This document shows, piece after piece, positions 60,887 through 64,000 of a stretch of DNA of 64,000 nt; within the stretch, counting starts at the first letter, position 1, and each line of letters begins with the position of its first letter. Source of the stretch: Evansella tamaricis (GTDB taxonomy: Bacteria; Bacillota; Bacilli; Bacillales; Salisediminibacteriaceae). Made by a program: the position numbers and the translations under genes. The DNA lies in contig NZ_JAHQCS010000154.1 of the NCBI RefSeq assembly GCF_019042215.1, positions 58,750 to 122,749 on the forward strand, given 5' to 3'. The notes beneath the pieces are model-generated. The model ran no database searches and was not told the DNA's origin. It worked only from the letters and a program-made list of their open reading frames with translations.

Positions 60887-62242
60887 TCATCCGATAATTA
60901 CCCTTTCCTTTGGATAATGATAAGGATCTTTTGATATTTTCCCTCTTATAATAAATAAAAATGAGAATATCCCGATTCTTCCAACAAACATTAATAAAAT
61001 GATAACCATTTTACCTGTATTACTTAATTCTGGTGTAATCCCCATAGATAGGCCTGTCGTTCCAAAAGCAGAGGCTACTTCATAGATGATGTATATCAGT
61101 GGAAAATTTTCAGAATGGCTCAAAACTATAACTGCTCCACCACACAGCATGATTGCCACTGAAATAACGACGAAAGACTTCAAAACATCCTCTGGATCCA
61201 GTTCCCGTTTAAATACTTTTACTGTTTGTCTCCCCCTGGCAAATGAAAAAATTGCCAGTAACGCAATGGCGAAGGTAGTTGTTCGTATTCCACCTCCAAC
61301 ACTGCTTGGGGAAGCACCGATAAACATGAGAAGACTTTGCACCATTTGAGTGGAGCCAGAAAACTGGCTCACATCCATGGTGGCAAGACCCCCATTTCTT
61401 GTAGTTACAGATTGGAACAATGCATAAAAAAGAGATTCATGCCACGTTTTTCCCAAAAAGAAATTTTCCCTGTCAAAATAATAGATTAGTATAGCTCCAA
61501 TAACCAGTAATGTAAAAAAAGTACAAGTTGTTATTTTTGTAAATAATGAAAATCGAAACGTTTCCCCTATTTTATGATGTTGGATGAACTCTTTTATTTC
61601 CAATAATACTGGAAATCCAATAGCACCAAAAATAAGGAGCAAAATATTAATTGTTTGAACAAAATAATCATTAGCAAACATGACTAATGATTCGCCCGTA
61701 ATATCAAAACCAGCGTTTGTCGCTGCACTCACTGATGCAAAAAATCCTTGTAAAAAGGCCTCTTGCCATGTGGGGAAGTAGTTTAAAAAATAGATTCCTA
61801 GAATAATTGCTCCTATCACTTCGATAAGGAGAAATAATTTTAAAATTTGTTTCATTAAATCTACTAACCCTGCGAATGTGTTTCTATTCTGGTCGGTCAT
61901 GATTAACTGTCTTTCTCGGAATCCAATTTTCCTACCAAGCATCAACCAAATAAAGGTGCCCAACGTCATAATGCCAATTCCACCAAATTGAAGGATAAAT
62001 GCTAGTATAAACACTCCAATTACACTGAATGTATCTGCTGTGGATACAACCGTTAATCCTGTTACACTCACTGCACTTACTGCTGTAAAGACTGCATCTA
62101 GTAATGTCCATTCTACACCTGGTTTACGAGCGATTGGTAAACTGATAAGTATGGTGGATACGGTCACTGCAATCATATAGAATAAAACTATTATTTGTAC
62201 GGAAGTCAATTTAATGGAATTAAACCGATCAAATTTAAACAT
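60887..62242 (-). CDS. ktrB: Potassium uptake channel subunit KtrB
   Basis: 451 residues, Trk/Ktr/HKT family. Four membrane-pore-membrane repeats with selectivity glycines in AVSVTGLT, SAATNAGFD, TTRNGGLA and FGTTGLSMG. It takes up K+ (Na+-coupled) together with the KtrA ring. The gene follows ktrA by 54 bases. GGGAAGGG precedes the ATG. Confidence 0.93.
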   Translation of the reverse strand: MFKFDRFNSIKLTSVQIIVLFYMIAVTVSTILISLPIARKPGVEWTLLDAVFTAVSAVSVTGLTVVSTADTFSVIGVFILAFILQFGGIGIMTLGTFIWLMLGRKIGFRERQLIMTDQNRNTFAGLVDLMKQILKLFLLIEVIGAIILGIYFLNYFPTWQEAFLQGFFASVSAATNAGFDITGESLVMFANDYFVQTINILLLIFGAIGFPVLLEIKEFIQHHKIGETFRFSLFTKITTCTFFTLLVIGAILIYYFDRENFFLGKTWHESLFYALFQSVTTRNGGLATMDVSQFSGSTQMVQSLLMFIGASPSSVGGGIRTTTFAIALLAIFSFARGRQTVKVFKRELDPEDVLKSFVVISVAIMLCGGAVIVLSHSENFPLIYIIYEVASAFGTTGLSMGITPELSNTGKMVIILLMFVGRIGIFSFLFIIRGKISKDPYHYPKERVIIG

Positions 62243-62296
62243 TGGAATCCCTTCCCGTATGTCTGTTCATAAAAGAACTAGTCTGTTACGTATCGT

Positions 62297-62959
62297 TTAC
62301 ATTGCCTGATCTTCAAATCGTTTGATATCCTGATTGTTACCAATTACAATCAGCAAGTCCTCCCGTTCGATTTGATAGGTTGGTTCTGGAGATATATCTA
62401 TTTTCTCTCCTTTTTTCACAGCAAGGATCGTTACCCCATATTTCGCACGTATATTTAGATCAATTAACGATTTTCCCGCAAGTTTTGTTGTAGCAAATAA
62501 TTCCACGATGCTGTATTCATCAGAAAGTTCAATAAAATCAATGATCTTATCGTCTGATAAATGTTGGGCAACCCTTCTTCCCATATCTTTTTCTGGATGA
62601 ACAATGTGATCGGCTCCTATTTTTTCAAGTACTTTATGGTGATAATCGTTTTTTGCCTTCACCAACACATTTTTTACTCCTAATTCCTTCAATAGTAATG
62701 TTGTTAAAATGCTTGCTTGAATATTATCACCGATTGCCACCACAACGTTTTCGAAATTTCTTACTCCCAATGAACGAAGTGTTTCTTCATCCGTAGAGTT
62801 TGCCACAACAGCATGAGTTGCAAATTTTGCAAAATCGTTTACCTTGTGTTCATCTGTATCAACTGCCAATACTTCATGTCCTTGCTTAATGAGTTCCTTA
62901 CATACACTTCCGCCAAAACGGCCTAACCCTATAATGACAAATTGTTTCTTAATAGCCAC
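62297..62959 (-). CDS. ktrA: Potassium uptake regulatory subunit KtrA
   Basis: 220 residues: RCK_N domain with IIGLGRFGGSVCKEL (nucleotide-binding Rossmann loop) and RCK_C domain from about 140, which binds c-di-AMP in this family. Likeness to B. subtilis KtrA rather than KtrC is seen in ATHAVVAN, DEYSIVELFAT and the C-terminus. The frame opens at 62995, but that codon lies in the riboswitch terminator; AGGGAG nine bases before the GTG at 62959 sets the start. Confidence 0.93.
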   Translation of the reverse strand: MAIKKQFVIIGLGRFGGSVCKELIKQGHEVLAVDTDEHKVNDFAKFATHAVVANSTDEETLRSLGVRNFENVVVAIGDNIQASILTTLLLKELGVKNVLVKAKNDYHHKVLEKIGADHIVHPEKDMGRRVAQHLSDDKIIDFIELSDEYSIVELFATTKLAGKSLIDLNIRAKYGVTILAVKKGEKIDISPEPTYQIEREDLLIVIGNNQDIKRFEDQAM

Positions 62960-62984
62960 GAAATCCATCTCCCTTTTAAACATG

Positions 62985-63010
62985 AAAAAGACCACTTCAA
63001 AGAAGAGGCC
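62985..63010 (-). terminator. Terminator of the c-di-AMP riboswitch
   Basis: On the minus strand GGCCTCTTC pairs with GAAGTGGTC (one mismatch, one G-T) around a three-base loop, followed by TTTTTC, just before ktrA. Confidence 0.82.
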
Positions 63011-63020
63011 AAAATAGCAG

Positions 63021-63168
63021 ACCTTCTCCCCTTAACGCTTACGAAGTTAGCTGTCGGGTTAGGAGTTGAGAGTTACCCCTTCCTACATGGATTCACCCCA
63101 AGACGAATGTCATTTCGTCAATTTATGGTTCCTCCGCTCAAGAAAATGATTCAGCGACTTGATGGGTC
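63021..63168 (-). ncRNA. ydaO/yuaA (c-di-AMP) riboswitch
   Basis: Minus-strand marks of the class appear in order: GTCGCTGAATC, GAGCGGAGGAACCA, TTGGGGTGAATCC, GGGGTAACTC, AACCCGACAGCTAAC and TTCGTAAGCGTTAAGGGGAG. It binds c-di-AMP and lowers expression of K+ importers when c-di-AMP (that is, K+) is high. Both the RNA and the KtrA protein should therefore respond to the same messenger. Confidence 0.95.
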
Positions 63169-63188
63169 ATTTTAAATTTTATAATCGT

Positions 63189-63217
63189 AATTTACTCCTC
63201 TATCCTTCCTTTGTCAA
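63189..63217 (-). promoter_or_regulatory. Promoter of the ktrAB transcript
   Basis: TTGACA (63212-63217) is a perfect -35 box; TAAATT (63189-63194) is 17 bases downstream. It lies about 25 bases before the c-di-AMP aptamer. Confidence 0.7.
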
Positions 63218-63312
63218 TATATCCTTTGAAAACTTAACAAATCATACATTAATTCTCTTTGCATTCGTGAGCAGTCATTTTCAACAATTGATGATGAGGG
63301 ATTATATTCCAA

Positions 63313-63535
63313 TAAAAGCGCAATCGCCTAAGATCACGAGCGTAGGGCAGTGCAGGATTGACAACAGAAGTCCGCTCTTTGACTTCGGTTGTCACTTCCG
63401 AAGTGCCCCGCAGCAGTGCTGCCTCTTCCTCTACTAGCATCGCTCTGATGTATATCAAGTCAATCGGGCAGAACGCCACGTCCTGTGGCATGCCCGATAT
63501 TAGGACGTCCTGTCCGTTGAGACAAATCGACGTAT
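63313..63535. repeat. Modular interspersed repeat, copy 8 (cassettes alpha plus gamma)
   Basis: The common left end is followed by an alpha hairpin (GACAACAGAAGTC region with GACTTCGGTTGTC) and then by a gamma hairpin (ATCGGGC..GCCAC with GTGGC..GCCCGAT) ending in AGGACGTCCTGTCCG. It combines cassettes that occur alone at 5034 and 13862. Confidence 0.87.
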
Positions 63536-63645
63536 TACAGAGAAGTTACGCTCTTTGCTCCTGCGGTTACTCGTCGCACAAGAGAATTCTGCGGGAACAG
63601 CGCGAGGTGAAGAACCCGCAGATGCGTTTTTATCAGGAGGTTGAG
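63536..63645. other. Non-coding linker with a 7-bp GC stem
   Basis: CTGCGGG near 63590 can pair with CCCGCAG near 63615. The open frames crossing it consist of repeat sequence, and I see no gene. It connects the modular repeat to the tandem array. Confidence 0.4.
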
Positions 63646-64000
63646 ACGGGTTTCGGTCAGTAGTTGGCTCAAGTTCTTCCCCAACGAGGAGCATGATAAG
63701 GATTTCGGTCAGTAGTTGCCTCAACTTGTTCCCCAACGAGGAGCACGATAAGGATTTCGGTCAGTAGTTGCCTCAACTTGTTCCCCAACGAGGAAGCCGA
63801 GACGGGTTTCGGTCAGTAGTTGCCTCAACTTGTTCCCCAACGAGGAGCACGATAAGGATTTCGGTCAGTAGTTGCCTCAACTTGTTCCCCAACGAGGAGC
63901 ACGACAAGGATTTCGGTCAGTAGTTGCCTCAACTTGTTCCCCAACGAGGAGCACGATAAGGATTTCGGTCAGTAGTTGCCTCAACTTGTTCCCCAACGAG
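63646..64000. repeat. 52-bp tandem array, continuing beyond the window
   Basis: The marker TTTCGGTCAGTAGTTG recurs at 63651, 63703, 63755, 63807, 63859, 63911 and 63963, exactly every 52 bases, so there are at least six units. Two unit types differ in a short stretch (GAGCACGATAAGGA or GAAGCCGAGACGGG). The period is not a multiple of three, so it is not a coding repeat, and the absence of unique spacers rules out CRISPR. Confidence 0.92.

Noticed and set aside
63358..63663. Open frames on both strands across the repeat region
   Set aside because: They cross modular repeat, linker and start of the tandem array; no ribosome site or protein likeness.
63646..64000. Regular repeats that might be a CRISPR array
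   Set aside because: The whole 52-bp period is repeated with no unique spacers, and no cas genes are in the window.

Overview
This window is a chromosomal segment of a Gram-positive, low-GC Bacillaceae bacterium. The evidence is the gene content (purine puc genes, yclNOPQ siderophore importer, des-desK-desR, ktrAB, yitJ/metI/metC with an S-box, all close to Bacillus subtilis versions), strong AGGAGG-type ribosome binding sites, and frequent TTG/GTG starts. Very acidic linkers after the lipobox of exported lipoproteins suggest an alkaliphilic or halotolerant member; that is inference. I saw no rRNA, tRNA, CRISPR array, transposase or prophage.

Layout. 1-5.0 kb: a partial PBP4-type D,D-carboxypeptidase, a large DUF2339 membrane protein and an alpha/beta hydrolase. 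5.3-13.7 kb: a beta-glucoside locus on the minus strand (binding protein, two permeases, LacI regulator, YesL-like protein, then two GH1 beta-glucosidases) with LacI-type operators; its ATPase is not in the window. 14.1-18.0 kb: petrobactin-type siderophore importer yclN-yclO-yclP-yclQ behind Fur-like boxes. 18.1-18.9 kb: a 30-bp perfect palindrome, a repeat element and a MarR regulator. 18.9-33.2 kb: a nearly complete purine catabolic cluster from xanthine to oxalurate (allantoinase, three-subunit xanthine dehydrogenase, XdhC/PucA, PucB, a guanine-deaminase-like enzyme, OHCU decarboxylase, uricase, HIU hydrolase, allantoate amidohydrolase, ureidoglycine transaminase, amidase). Its second half is preceded by a guanine-class purine riboswitch that appears to be wired as an ON switch.

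33.5-38.1 kb: a BsuPI-like lipoprotein, a possible 41-residue peptide, an ECF sigma/anti-sigma pair, a broken GH5 glycanase gene and an orphan response regulator. 38.5-45.4 kb: a membrane protein, a YtrA-type GntR/ABC operon with a 36-bp palindrome in front, a helical protein, a VOC protein, an FMN reductase and an MFS exporter. 45.7-54.4 kb: a NUDIX hydrolase and the methionine operon metI-metC-yitJ-metH under a SAM-I riboswitch. 54.4-57.4 kb: DUF1287, S1C protease, DUF2512 and DUF2680 proteins. 57.5-60.6 kb: des-desK-desR cold-membrane system with a perfect palindrome upstream. 60.9-63.2 kb: ktrA-ktrB potassium uptake under a c-di-AMP (ydaO) riboswitch. 63.3-64.0 kb: repeats, ending in a 52-bp tandem array that runs off the window.

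Three regulatory RNAs (SAM, guanine-type, c-di-AMP) tie operons to metabolite pools. Intergenic spaces carry two dispersed repeat families. One is modular: shared ends enclose interchangeable hairpin cassettes. The other is a 125-145 bp imperfect inverted repeat. The items most worth a second look are the ON-type purine riboswitch, the modular hairpin repeats, the 30-bp palindrome beside the MarR gene, and the uncharacterised amidase at the end of the purine operon.
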